Source: Paenibacillus crassostreae
GTDB taxonomy: Bacteria > Bacillota > Bacilli > Paenibacillales > Paenibacillaceae
Length of the DNA stretch: 64,000 nt
Direction: 5' to 3'
Assembly (NCBI RefSeq): GCF_001857945.1
Contig: NZ_CP017770.1
Span: forward strand, 2,976,001-3,040,000
Positions 26,169 to 35,381 of this stretch are shown here, piece by piece. The notes below the pieces were generated by a model. The model saw only the letters and a list, made by a program, of their open reading frames with translations, was not told the DNA's origin and made no database searches. Positions within the stretch are counted from its first letter, which is position 1, and each line of letters starts with the position of its first letter. The position numbers were made by a program, and so were the translations under genes.

Positions 26169-28469
26169 ATGATCCTCAATAAGGAATCTAGCGGAAGTCG
26201 CTGGCGTACGCGACCTGATGGGTTGGATAAGGTATCGGGTAAGTTGCAATATTTAACCGACATGACGGTTGATGGGATGTTAGTGGGTCGTGTGCTCCGT
26301 AGCCATCATACCCATGCCCGCATATTGTCGATACGTACTTGGAAGGCTTTAGAAATTCCGGGTGTGCATGCTGTTCTCACTCATGAGGATGTTCCAGGAT
26401 TGAATGGATTTGGGATTGCACATCCACATCAGCCTGTATTTTGTAGTGATCGTGTGCGCTACACAGGTGATGCGATTGCGGCGATTGCAGCGGATAACGA
26501 TGAAATTGCTGAATATGCACTGTCCCTTATTGAAGTTGATTATGAGTTATTACCATTACTTGATGATCCAGAAGAAGCGATGAAGATGGATGCTATATTG
26601 TTACATGCAGAGGGAAATGTACTTCATCATACGAAATATCGTAAGGGAGAACCTGAAGTCGTATTTAAAGATTGTTGTCATATTGCGGAAGAGACGTACT
26701 GGACACCACGACAGATGCACACCTATATGGAAACTGAAGGTGGATTGTTTATACCTGAAGATAACGGTCGACTTACCGTATATTCGGCCACGCAGCATGG
26801 ACTGATGGATCGTATACAGTTGTCGCGAATTCTGGACATACCACAAGAAGATATACGCGTCATTTCCAGTCCTATTGGAGGTTCCTTTGGGGGCAAAGAT
26901 GAGCTGAACGTTCAGCCTTATGGAGCTTTATTAGCGTTACGAACACGCCGCCCGGTAAGACTGCATAACTCTCGTGCCGAATCCGTTCGAGCTGGATTGA
27001 AGCGTCACCCGATGAAGATCACGATGAGAACAGGTTGTGATGATGAAGGCAAGATTATTGCCCATCAGGTAAGAATTATCTCTGATACGGGTGCATATGC
27101 CACATTAGGGGCTGAGGTGTTGAATTTCGCAACCGAGCATGTCATGGGTCCTTATAGAATCGATCATGTAGAAGTAGAGGGTTTTGCTGTTTACACCAAT
27201 AATGGTGTATCTGGTGAATTCCGCGGATTTGGTGGTAATCAAGCCATTTTTGCATTGGAGGGTCAGATCGATCGACTGGCTGAACAATTACAGATAGACC
27301 CATGGGAATTACGACGTCGTAATTTACGAGAATACGGTGACCTCGGCCCATTAGGTCAGGAGATCGCTCAGACCGATGGGGCCTTCCAAGTCTGGGAAGC
27401 ATTAAGCAACTCGAAACTTATGGATGCCGATGATTCTAGATTGATTTCTAAGGATCAGCATATGAGAAATAATGAGCCATGGATTGTAACGGGAACGGGT
27501 GCCGCAATCGCTATGCATGGCGCAGGTCTTGGTTACGGTATTCCCGATCCTGCAGGAGGAAGACTGAAGCTAGCGATCGATGGCAAAATTGAAGCGATCT
27601 TCGGGTACGAGGAATTCGGTCAAGGGTTGATTGCTACGATGGAGCAAATGTTAATGGAACAATATGGTTTCGGCGCTGACGATATAAGAATCATCATTGG
27701 TGATACAGATGTCGTACCCGATAGTGGGTCATCCACAGCTTCACGGGCAACAAGTATGATGTGGATGGCTTTGAAGCGACTCCATCCGGAATTTACAGCT
27801 ACATTATTAGAAGCTGCTGCGAGTCTTTCCAATATAGGGATTGAAGGTTTAAGGATTGGTCCTGGTGGCATTTGGAAACTAGATGAAGAGGTGTTAGTAT
27901 CTTACAGCGAGTTGGCGAGAGGATTGACAGAGCCTATCGTTTGCGAGACGAAATTCAATTACCCGACAACGCCTCATCCAAGAGTAGGAGCTCACTTTCT
28001 GTACACGTATTCCGCAATCGCCGTCAGAGTAGAAGTGAATCTTCTGACAGGGCGCGTCCGTATAACCGATCAGTTTCATGTGGTGGCCGCAGGCCCTGTT
28101 GCAAACCCACAAGGGTATCTCGGTCAAATTGAGGGTGGGAGTAGTATGGCGGTTGGATTTACCTTATCCGAGGATGCTGTCATGTCAGAGGGGAATTATC
28201 TAACCAAGAATTTAGATACCTATTTAGTACCCACGATTATCGATATGAATGGCAAGATCGAAGTGCAAGCGATAGAGGATTTGCCAGATCACGATACCTA
28301 TGGTCCGCGTGGCATTGGTGAGATCGGTTCGGTTCATTTAGCACCAGCAGTTGCCTCAGCAGTATTCCATGCCGTAGGCAAACGGGTAAGTCGACTGCCA
28401 ATTGAACCTGAATCGCTGCAAGAAACGCCATTTATTCCACATAAGGCGGTGAAAATCCATGCCGGATAA
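26169..28469 (+). CDS. pucD: Xanthine dehydrogenase molybdopterin-binding subunit (PucD)
   Basis: Catalytic subunit that hydroxylates hypoxanthine and xanthine to urate. The 766 residues have the expected layout: the aldehyde oxidase/xanthine dehydrogenase a/b hammerhead domain (about 20-125) then the Mo-binding domains with GGSFGGKDELNVQPYGA, GEFRGFGGNQAIFALE and, near the C-terminus, GPRGIGEIGSVHLAPA, which holds the catalytic glutamate. Its end overlaps pucE by 11 bp. A clear AGAGGGGGAAGAGGGAT site precedes the ATG. Confidence 0.94.
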   Translation: MILNKESSGSRWRTRPDGLDKVSGKLQYLTDMTVDGMLVGRVLRSHHTHARILSIRTWKALEIPGVHAVLTHEDVPGLNGFGIAHPHQPVFCSDRVRYTGDAIAAIAADNDEIAEYALSLIEVDYELLPLLDDPEEAMKMDAILLHAEGNVLHHTKYRKGEPEVVFKDCCHIAEETYWTPRQMHTYMETEGGLFIPEDNGRLTVYSATQHGLMDRIQLSRILDIPQEDIRVISSPIGGSFGGKDELNVQPYGALLALRTRRPVRLHNSRAESVRAGLKRHPMKITMRTGCDDEGKIIAHQVRIISDTGAYATLGAEVLNFATEHVMGPYRIDHVEVEGFAVYTNNGVSGEFRGFGGNQAIFALEGQIDRLAEQLQIDPWELRRRNLREYGDLGPLGQEIAQTDGAFQVWEALSNSKLMDADDSRLISKDQHMRNNEPWIVTGTGAAIAMHGAGLGYGIPDPAGGRLKLAIDGKIEAIFGYEEFGQGLIATMEQMLMEQYGFGADDIRIIIGDTDVVPDSGSSTASRATSMMWMALKRLHPEFTATLLEAAASLSNIGIEGLRIGPGGIWKLDEEVLVSYSELARGLTEPIVCETKFNYPTTPHPRVGAHFLYTYSAIAVRVEVNLLTGRVRITDQFHVVAAGPVANPQGYLGQIEGGSSMAVGFTLSEDAVMSEGNYLTKNLDTYLVPTIIDMNGKIEVQAIEDLPDHDTYGPRGIGEIGSVHLAPAVASAVFHAVGKRVSRLPIEPESLQETPFIPHKAVKIHAG

Positions 28470-28962
28470 ATCTCTAGCAAGTGGAGATGTACGTAATAAT
28501 ACCTTCACACTGAACTGCTTGATTAATGGTAAGGCTATATCAACTGAAGTTCCAGCCGCTCGTCGTCTCCTCAACGTACTGCGTGAAGATATAGAACTAT
28601 CGGGGACGAAGCGTGCATGTGAGATGGGACGATGTGGTGCTTGCATGGTTCTGATGGATGGGCATCCAGTTAATGCCTGTCTGACAATGGCTTATCAATG
28701 TACAGGAACAGAGATCACAACGATTGAAGGTTTGAGTGAAGTAGGGCTACATCCCGTTCAACAAGCATTTTTGGAGGAAGGTGGATTCCAATGTGGTTAT
28801 TGTACACCGGGTATGGTTATTTCGGTGGTTGGGTTACTGGGGGAGAATCCACAACCTTCACAAGCAGAAGTGGAAGAAGCTTTATCAGGAAATATTTGTC
28901 GTTGTACAGGGTACGGAGGCATCATGCGTGCTGTGAATAAAGCGATTGAGAGAGAGGGATGA
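28459..28962 (+). CDS. pucE: Xanthine dehydrogenase 2Fe-2S subunit (PucE)
   Basis: Electron-transfer subunit with two 2Fe-2S clusters. The 167 residues hold the plant-ferredoxin-like cluster (CEMGRCGACMVLMDG, plus a later Cys in VNACLTM) and the all-helical cluster (CGYCTPGM and NICRCTGYGG), eight cysteines in total as required. The start overlaps pucD by 11 bp, and AAGGCGGTG serves as ribosome binding site. It completes the trimeric pucCDE enzyme. Confidence 0.95.
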   Translation: MPDKSLASGDVRNNTFTLNCLINGKAISTEVPAARRLLNVLREDIELSGTKRACEMGRCGACMVLMDGHPVNACLTMAYQCTGTEITTIEGLSEVGLHPVQQAFLEEGGFQCGYCTPGMVISVVGLLGENPQPSQAEVEEALSGNICRCTGYGGIMRAVNKAIEREG

Positions 28963-28968
28963 GTTAAG

Positions 28969-29499
28969 ATGACAAATTCGATATCATCCGTAACACTTGA
29001 TGAGGTCAATGGAATGAGTCAGGAAGAGTTTGTACAAAGTCTTGGTGGGATTTTTGAACATTCGCCTTGGGTAGCTGAGCGGGCGTATCGTCATATCCCA
29101 TTTCGTTCTATTGAGCAACTCCATCAGGTCTTGTTGGAAACGGCGAGGAGTTCCGAACAGAGTCAGATAAAACGATTACTAAGATCCCATCCAGATCTAG
29201 CAACAAGAATGGAAGTCACGCCACTGTCTGCAGCTGAACAGCAAGGGGCTGGACTTGATCTGTTGACGGCAGAAGAATTTAATATCCTGACAGATTTGAA
29301 TACAACGTATATGGAAAAATTTCAATTCCCTTTCATTCTCGCTGTACGTGGTAAGAATAAAGACGATATTATCAACGCTATAACTGAACGTTTGAATCAC
29401 TCGGAGCAAGAGGAATGGATGCAAGCTTTGATAGAAATTGGGAAGATTACGAAGTTTCGCCTACAAGATTTAATAGTACAAGATAGCACAAAATCATAA
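28969..29499 (+). CDS. uraD: 2-oxo-4-hydroxy-4-carboxy-5-ureidoimidazoline (OHCU) decarboxylase
   Basis: Third step of urate breakdown: decarboxylates OHCU to S-allantoin. The 176-residue protein shows the all-helical OHCU decarboxylase family landmarks FEHSPWVAERAY (about residues 22-33), the catalytic His in LLRSHPDLA (about 70-78) and the EQQGAGLDLLTAEEF block with FPFILAVRGK. In B. subtilis this domain is fused to urate oxidase as PucL; here it is a separate gene 41 bp ahead of the uricase start. It begins six bases after the pucE stop. Confidence 0.93.
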   Translation: MTNSISSVTLDEVNGMSQEEFVQSLGGIFEHSPWVAERAYRHIPFRSIEQLHQVLLETARSSEQSQIKRLLRSHPDLATRMEVTPLSAAEQQGAGLDLLTAEEFNILTDLNTTYMEKFQFPFILAVRGKNKDDIINAITERLNHSEQEEWMQALIEIGKITKFRLQDLIVQDSTKS

Positions 29500-29540
29500 G
29501 TATATAGATGTATACATTTATTTTAGGGAGAGTGTTAGCC

Positions 29541-30500
29541 ATGCTAGAGCCTATTAACGGACGTACGATGTTTTATGGAAAACACGATGTTCTAACTTAT
29601 CGTACTTATGCAAAACCACTGTTAGTCTCACCAATTTCGGAGTCTTCCTTCACAGGCTGCGATAACATTATATTCGCTCATAATATTTCATTCGCTGTGA
29701 CGGGGGAAGCCTTTTTAACATCTTTCTCGCAAGGTGATAACTCGATGGTGGTAGCTACGGATTCCATGAAAAATTTCATTCTACGGAATTCAGCTGATTA
29801 TACGGGAAGCACAACGGAAGGGTTACTTCAATTATTGAGTAGTCGATTCATGGATAGATATAATCATGTGACATCGATATCCATCACAGCGCACAGGATC
29901 CCTTTTGAACAAGTCATGGTTCCATGTAGTGAGGGTCTGAAACAAAGTCAGCTCGTCCTAAGGCACTCTAATAATGAGTCGTATTCCGCTTCACTTACAA
30001 TGCAACGTGGAGAAGATGAACCAGAGGTAATATCACATGAATGCAACTTGAAGGATCTGCAATTGATAAAAGTTAGTGGAAGCTCGTTCTACGGTTTTGT
30101 GCAAGATGAATATACAACATTGCCAGAGAGTTATGATCGACCGCTATATATTTTCTTGAATATTGATTGGACTTACAGCGATGTCCAACATGCGCTTGAT
30201 GGGGATGCTGGACAATATGTAGCCGTGGAACAGGTAAGGGATATTGCTCATAGTGCTTTTCATGAGCTTAGCAGTCCATCGATTCAATCACTTATATATC
30301 AGATTGGGATAAGAGTACTGACGCGTTTTCCGCAATTAGCTACGGTCTCTTTCGAGTCAAACAACCGTACGTGGGAGACGATTGTTGAGCCAACAGAAGG
30401 AAAAGGGGGAGTGTTTACAGAACCTCGTCCACCTTACGGATTCCAAGGCTTCTCTGTGAGTCGTGCAGATCTAGCGGAAGCTACAGGGACGTTAGTATGA
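29541..30500 (+). CDS. pucL: Urate oxidase (cofactor-free uricase)
   Basis: Oxidises urate to 5-hydroxyisourate with O2. The 319-residue protein opens with RTMFYGKHDVLTYRTYAKPL-like uricase sequence. It contains the ATDSMKNFI segment with the catalytic Thr, the SRFMDRYNHVTSISITAHR stretch, and, near the end, VSFESNNRTWE, equivalent to the active-site Asn region. Start ATG 29541 follows AGGGAGAGTG; the longer frame from 29508 would include the ribosome binding site. The stop overlaps pucM by 4 bp. It corresponds only to the C-terminal half of B. subtilis PucL. Confidence 0.92.
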   Translation: MLEPINGRTMFYGKHDVLTYRTYAKPLLVSPISESSFTGCDNIIFAHNISFAVTGEAFLTSFSQGDNSMVVATDSMKNFILRNSADYTGSTTEGLLQLLSSRFMDRYNHVTSISITAHRIPFEQVMVPCSEGLKQSQLVLRHSNNESYSASLTMQRGEDEPEVISHECNLKDLQLIKVSGSSFYGFVQDEYTTLPESYDRPLYIFLNIDWTYSDVQHALDGDAGQYVAVEQVRDIAHSAFHELSSPSIQSLIYQIGIRVLTRFPQLATVSFESNNRTWETIVEPTEGKGGVFTEPRPPYGFQGFSVSRADLAEATGTLV

Positions 30501-30865
30501 ATGGACGGTTAACGACTCATGTGCTTGATCTGTCAAGAGGGATTCCTGCAGCAGGTGTGGTAGTTCAATTGCGGAAATTAAGTGATGGTGATTACCTATT
30601 GTTGTGTCAAGCAGTGACGAACGATGATGGGAGATTGCATGCTCCGCTTCTAGATGGTGTTGGGATGGAAGTAGGGAGGTATGAGTTGCTGTTTGAGGTA
30701 GGGGATTATTTTAGGTTAACACAATTGGAAAGTACAAACGGTGGAACGGAGTTATTATTCCTCGAACAGATCCCTATTCGTTTCAATATAGACAACGTTA
30801 ATGGACATTATCATATTCCGCTCCTAGTAGCCCCGGGAGGTTACAGCACGTATAGAGGTAGTTAG
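30497..30865 (+). CDS. pucM: 5-hydroxyisourate hydrolase (transthyretin-like)
   Basis: Second step of urate breakdown: hydrolyses 5-hydroxyisourate to OHCU. The 122-residue length, the LTTHVLDLSRGIPA opening with the active-site His, and the terminal YRGS tetrapeptide that marks the enzyme (versus true transthyretins) are all present, as is HYHIPLLVAPGGYSTY. ATG overlaps the uricase stop (ATGA), which suggests balanced co-translation of the two enzymes whose reactions follow one another. Confidence 0.95.
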   Translation: MNGRLTTHVLDLSRGIPAAGVVVQLRKLSDGDYLLLCQAVTNDDGRLHAPLLDGVGMEVGRYELLFEVGDYFRLTQLESTNGGTELLFLEQIPIRFNIDNVNGHYHIPLLVAPGGYSTYRGS

Positions 30866-30896
30866 TGGAGATTGGATGACCGGAGGTGAGTACTTC

Positions 30897-32288
30897 ATGA
30901 AGAACTCGTATGAACTTGTGATTAAGAATGGTGATGTGGTGTTGCCTGATGAAGTACTCAAGTTGGATATCGGAGTCATTGGAGGGAAAATCGTCGCACT
31001 GGGTGAGAATCTTCCAATAGAGCAAGATACGGAAGTCATCCATGCGGCAGGGCATTATGTATTACCGGGTATGATTGATATGCATGTTCACTTTAATGAG
31101 CCGGCGATGGGTCATTGGGAAGGATTCCGGAGCGGTTCAGCGTCGCTTGCAGCAGGTGGTTGTACGACGTATGCAGATATGCCACTAAACGGCAATCCGC
31201 CTACTGTGAATAAGGAAGCACTCAAGCTTAAAGTTGAAGCTGCTAATGGGAATTCAGCTGTTGACTATGTGCTATGGGGTGGTCTAGTCCCTGACAATCT
31301 GGATGACCTTGAGGATTTGTTTGCGGAAGGCGTTATCGGGTTTAAAGCTTTTCTATCCAATCCGGGTGGAGAGGGCGAGGGACGTTTCCGCGAAGTAGAT
31401 AGCGATACGCTTTATCAAGGAATGCAACGAATTGCATCGTTTGGTGGAATCCTTGCGTTACACGCAGAAAGTGAAGATATTACATCAACGTTATCTACAG
31501 ATGCTCAGAGAAATGGACGATGTAGCGCGCGTGATTTCGCGGCCACTCGTCCGGCTCATGCGGAGATAGAAGCTGTTGCAAGAGCACTATTATATAGTGA
31601 GCTTACAGGTTGTACATTACATTTTGTCCATATCAGTACGGCTGCTGCTGTCGAATTGATTCATGTTGCTAAGCTTCGCGGATTAGACGTTACCGTGGAG
31701 ACTTGTCCTCATTATTTAATCTTAAATGAAGACCATATGGAAGACCTAGGGCCAGTAGCCAAATGTGCCCCTCCCTTGCGAAGTGAAGAGGAGAAAGAAA
31801 AGTTGTGGGCTATGTTGGAACTAGGCAAGATCGATCTTATCGCCTCGGATCACTCTCCTTGTCCAACGGAGTTAAAGATGAATTCTGGTCTGTCATTTGT
31901 TGATGCATGGGGTGGTATTTCAGGTGCACAGAGTAGTCTTGAACTGATGTTTCATGAGGGAGTGAACAAGCGTGGGATCCCAGTTACCTTGATTTCAAAA
32001 TTACTTGCCGAGCTACCAGCGAAACGTTTCGGAATGGCGCATTGCAAAGGATCGATAGCCCTAGGATTGGATGCTGATCTGGTCCTGCTTAACCCGAGTT
32101 GTCCTTACATGCTAACTGTAGAAAACTTGCTGTATCGTCATAAACATAGTCCATATATCGGAATGACCTTATCCTGTAAAGTAACTTCTACCCTAAGTAG
32201 GGGGAAACTCGTGTACATTGCGGATGATGGTGTGATTGTAGCGGATGGTGGACAACAATTGCAGGTTAGGAAAGGGACGACTGTATGA
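30897..32288 (+). CDS. allB: Allantoinase
   Basis: Opens the hydantoin ring of allantoin to give allantoate. The 463-residue cyclic amidohydrolase has the metal ligands in MIDMHVHFNEP, the carboxylated lysine in GFKAFLSNPG, His ligands in LHAESED and FVHISTA, and the Asp in IASDHSPCP. ADMPLNGNPPTVN is typical of allantoinases. Start ATG 30897 follows GGAGGTGAG. It overlaps allC by 4 bp. B. subtilis calls it pucH. Confidence 0.94.
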   Translation: MKNSYELVIKNGDVVLPDEVLKLDIGVIGGKIVALGENLPIEQDTEVIHAAGHYVLPGMIDMHVHFNEPAMGHWEGFRSGSASLAAGGCTTYADMPLNGNPPTVNKEALKLKVEAANGNSAVDYVLWGGLVPDNLDDLEDLFAEGVIGFKAFLSNPGGEGEGRFREVDSDTLYQGMQRIASFGGILALHAESEDITSTLSTDAQRNGRCSARDFAATRPAHAEIEAVARALLYSELTGCTLHFVHISTAAAVELIHVAKLRGLDVTVETCPHYLILNEDHMEDLGPVAKCAPPLRSEEEKEKLWAMLELGKIDLIASDHSPCPTELKMNSGLSFVDAWGGISGAQSSLELMFHEGVNKRGIPVTLISKLLAELPAKRFGMAHCKGSIALGLDADLVLLNPSCPYMLTVENLLYRHKHSPYIGMTLSCKVTSTLSRGKLVYIADDGVIVADGGQQLQVRKGTTV

Positions 32289-33601
32289 TGGGCACACCTG
32301 TGATTCAAGCGCCGGCTCTGGAGATGCTGAAGTTGCTTGATGCTTTAGCGGAATTTAGTGCTCCAGGTACTGGTGTGACTAGGTTACTCTATACGTCTGA
32401 ATGGCGTCGAGCACAGCTTTTTATACAGGAGAGAATGATTGGGTTCGGACTAGACGTTACAGTTGATCAAGTAGGTAATGTGTATGGAAGGCTCCAGGGA
32501 GCTAATCCAGAGGATAAAGTGATTCTTACAGGTTCCCATATCGACACGGTCGTAAATGGTGGTAAATATGATGGAGCATATGGCATAGCGGCCGCAGTTA
32601 CGGCAATTCATTATTTGCAACAGACCTTTGGACATCCACTTAGAACGCTGGAGGTAGTGTCCTTTTGTGAGGAAGAGGGTAGTCGATTTCCATTAACATT
32701 CTGGGGTTCAGGTCATGTTACTGGGATGTATGGAGGTGGGGAAATGGCAACCTGCGTTGATGCTGAGGGCGTATCACTGTTGACTGCCATGACGGATTCA
32801 GGATTTGGAGTTGGCTCTATTGAGGATGATCGTGATGAGCACGATAGAGGGACAGTGGGCAATAGGGTAGGAAGTAGGGCAATGGGCTTAGAGGCTGGGG
32901 CACGCAGAAGTGATATAGGTGCTTTTGTGGAATTGCATATTGAGCAAGGCATCATTCTCGAGAAGACGGAAACAGAAATTGGCATTGTGCAAGCTATTGT
33001 TGGACAAAGACGATATCGGATTAAGGTCAGTGGTGTAGCCAATCATGCGGGTACGACGCCGATGATGATGAGGCTGGATGCACTTGCTGGTTTGGCAGAA
33101 ATGCTAATCCTCTTGGAGAGCTTAGCTCTAGAGGTGGGTGAGAATCTAGTGGCTACATGCGGTCGGTTGGAAGTGTTTCCGAATACGCCAAATGTCATCC
33201 CAGGTGAAGTCGTATTTACGCTTGATATTCGTCATAGCGAAGAAGAGGAACTAGGAGGATTCTGTGACCGTACCCTTTCAGGTTTTCGTGAGACAGCAAT
33301 CAAGCGTGGACTGGAGATTGTTGTCTCACTAAGCCTCAGCACTCCTCCAGCACCCATGGACATGAAGCTATGTGCAATGTTGGAGAGTACATGTCAGAAG
33401 CGGGGAAAATCTTACCGCATGATGGTGAGCGGTGCAGGGCATGATGCCCAGTTATTTGCACCACAATGTGCTACTACGATGATTTTTGTACCGAGTCAAG
33501 CAGGCATCAGCCATTCTCCTGAAGAATATTCAACTCCTGAGGCGTTGGCTGCTGGATTAGATGTACTCACAACGATGTTGTATGAGTTGGCATATGTATA
33601 G
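32285..33601 (+). CDS. allC: Allantoate amidohydrolase
   Basis: Releases CO2 and ammonia from allantoate to form S-ureidoglycine. The 438-residue M20-family metalloenzyme carries GSHIDTVVNGGKYDGAYG with the first His/Asp metal ligands, FCEEEGSRFPLTFWGS with the catalytic Glu pair, ELHIEQG, the lid segment VANHAGTTPM and the final His in AGISHSPEEY. A Gly/Arg/Asp-rich insertion of roughly 25 residues around GSIEDDRDEHDRGTVGN is longer than I expect for the family. The ATG overlaps the allB stop. Confidence 0.93.
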   Translation: MMGTPVIQAPALEMLKLLDALAEFSAPGTGVTRLLYTSEWRRAQLFIQERMIGFGLDVTVDQVGNVYGRLQGANPEDKVILTGSHIDTVVNGGKYDGAYGIAAAVTAIHYLQQTFGHPLRTLEVVSFCEEEGSRFPLTFWGSGHVTGMYGGGEMATCVDAEGVSLLTAMTDSGFGVGSIEDDRDEHDRGTVGNRVGSRAMGLEAGARRSDIGAFVELHIEQGIILEKTETEIGIVQAIVGQRRYRIKVSGVANHAGTTPMMMRLDALAGLAEMLILLESLALEVGENLVATCGRLEVFPNTPNVIPGEVVFTLDIRHSEEEELGGFCDRTLSGFRETAIKRGLEIVVSLSLSTPPAPMDMKLCAMLESTCQKRGKSYRMMVSGAGHDAQLFAPQCATTMIFVPSQAGISHSPEEYSTPEALAAGLDVLTTMLYELAYV

Positions 33602-33678
33602 ACTGATATCCAAGTTATCCATGTCATGTTGCATTAACAATATTGGTTTAGCGAATGAACCTACAAGGAGAGATGTTC

Positions 33679-34941
33679 ATGAGGCGGTATGTAGATTTGT
33701 CACCGTCACAAAGGTGTATTATGACACCGGGACCGGTAGAAGTTGATCCACGTGTACTGCGGGCGATGTCCTTTCCAATTCTGGGGCAATTCGATCCAGA
33801 GTTCACATGTATTATGAATGAAACGATGGAAATGTTAAGGGAATTATTCTCTACAGATAATCGATGGGCTTATCCTATAGACGGAACCTCTCGTTCAGGT
33901 ATTGAAGCGGCGATGGTCAGTCTTATTGCCCCAGGTGATCGTGTCCTAATCCCCATCTACGGTCGCTTCGGGCATCTCTTACATGAGATTGCCGAACGAT
34001 GTGGGGCAGAGGTATTCGTGATAGAGAAAACATGGGGAAGCGTATTTGAACCGAATGAGGTTATCGCAGCGATAGAGAGATTCACACCTGATGTGGTAGC
34101 CATCGTCCATGGGGAGACATCTACAGGTCGTATACAGCCGTTGGCGGAAATTGGGCAGGCCTGTCGTGAGATGGACGTCTTACTTATTGTCGATGCTGTG
34201 GCAACGATTGGGGGAGTTCCTGTTGAGACGGATGAATGGATGCTTGACGCTGTTATTGGTGGTACACAGAAATGTCTGTCCATACCATCAGGAATGGCTC
34301 CAATCACATATAATGATCGCGCAGAGGCTAAGCTGTTGAGTCGTAAGCAGGTAGAACGTGGATTAAGAACAGGACAAGAATACGCAGAGTCTACGAAGCT
34401 ATCTTTTATCCGTAGTAATTATTTCGATCTTAGCATGCTTCAAGACTACTGGAGTTCCACACGATTGAATCATCATACCGAGATGACCTCTATGCTATAT
34501 GCTCTGCGGGAAGGTTTACGATTGACACTTGAAGAGGGATTTGAAGCACGTTTTGCCAGACATATATTGCATGAAAAGGCACTTTTAGCTGGATTGACCG
34601 CGATGGGCCTTAAGCTATATGGGGATCCTGACTGTAAGTTGACCGTTGTCACCTGTGTCTTGATTCCGGAAGGTGTAGATGGGGAATCAGTTCGCTCCAT
34701 GTTACTCAATCGATTCGGGATAGAAATCGCCAGTTCCTTTGGTCCTTTGAAAGGCTTGATCTGGCGTATCGGTACGATGGGATTCAGCTGCCGTGAGAAT
34801 AATATTCTGAGGCTACTCGGTGCATTTGAAGCTGTACTAATACGGCACGGATTATCGCTACCATGTGGATATGGTGTTCAAGCGGCACTAGATGTATATG
34901 AGGCAAATGAGTATAAAAGAAACCAATTTCCCATGGTATAA
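33679..34941 (+). CDS. pucG: (S)-ureidoglycine-glyoxylate aminotransferase
   Basis: Moves the amino group of ureidoglycine to glyoxylate, giving glycine and oxalurate. It is a 420-residue class V (SPT/AGXT-like) PLP enzyme: MTPGPVEVDPRVL near the N-terminus, GTSRSGIEAAMVSL for phosphate binding, IVDAVATIGG and the PLP lysine in IGGTQKCLSIPSGM. Start ATG 33679, eight bases after AAGGAG, is preferred over ATG 33655 and 33673. It follows allC after 77 bp and ends the catabolic series; no gene for oxalurate breakdown is next to it. Confidence 0.92.
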   Translation: MRRYVDLSPSQRCIMTPGPVEVDPRVLRAMSFPILGQFDPEFTCIMNETMEMLRELFSTDNRWAYPIDGTSRSGIEAAMVSLIAPGDRVLIPIYGRFGHLLHEIAERCGAEVFVIEKTWGSVFEPNEVIAAIERFTPDVVAIVHGETSTGRIQPLAEIGQACREMDVLLIVDAVATIGGVPVETDEWMLDAVIGGTQKCLSIPSGMAPITYNDRAEAKLLSRKQVERGLRTGQEYAESTKLSFIRSNYFDLSMLQDYWSSTRLNHHTEMTSMLYALREGLRLTLEEGFEARFARHILHEKALLAGLTAMGLKLYGDPDCKLTVVTCVLIPEGVDGESVRSMLLNRFGIEIASSFGPLKGLIWRIGTMGFSCRENNILRLLGAFEAVLIRHGLSLPCGYGVQAALDVYEANEYKRNQFPMV

Positions 34942-34972
34942 TTGACGTATCTTACACTAATGGAGAATTCAG

Positions 34973-35158
34973 ATGAATGAGAATCAGCGTATCAATTGTA
35001 TGAAATGTCAGCATTTCTATGTCACATGGGATCGACAATTCCCTAAGGGATGTAGAGCTTATGAGTTTAAAACAGCAATAATGCCCAGTCATGCAGTTTT
35101 TGCTTCATCAGGTAAGGCGTGCATGAGTTTTGAACAGAAGGGTAATCCTAGATCATAA
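34973..35158 (+). CDS. Small four-cysteine protein, function unknown
   Basis: A 61-residue protein with cysteines at 9, 12, 27 and 50 (INCMKCQHFYVTWD, PKGCRAYEF, GKACMSF). This looks like a small zinc-binding fold. I recognise the pattern C-x2-C, VTWD, P-x-GC-x-AY-x-F and SSG-x-xC from small bacterial proteins sometimes labelled uracil-DNA glycosylase in databases, a label its size does not justify. It has a GGAG site eight bases before the ATG and lies 31 bp after pucG, so it may share the purine transcript or be independent. Confidence 0.75.
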   Translation: MNENQRINCMKCQHFYVTWDRQFPKGCRAYEFKTAIMPSHAVFASSGKACMSFEQKGNPRS

Positions 35159-35381
35159 CGTGACTGATAATTGATGGATACAGTGCGTCTTAATGAAGTA
35201 CGGTATCTATCCTCGACCAAAGAAGTGGTTGTTAAGAGTGTGGAAATGTCATATTAGGATATGATAATAATCACTGGGGAATTATGCTAGAACTCAAATA
35301 ACCAGATCTTAATCTGTCTAGAGTAGATGGTTAAGGGCAAGTGTTTAGATGTGACGATTGTGAAAATTTTATCAATACCTA
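35159..35381. other. Gene-free stretch before the NADH oxidase promoter
   Basis: No gene is visible. A diverged copy of a Rex-like box, TTGTGAAAATTTTATCAA, occurs at 35359-35376 just upstream of the recognised promoter. Confidence 0.4.
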
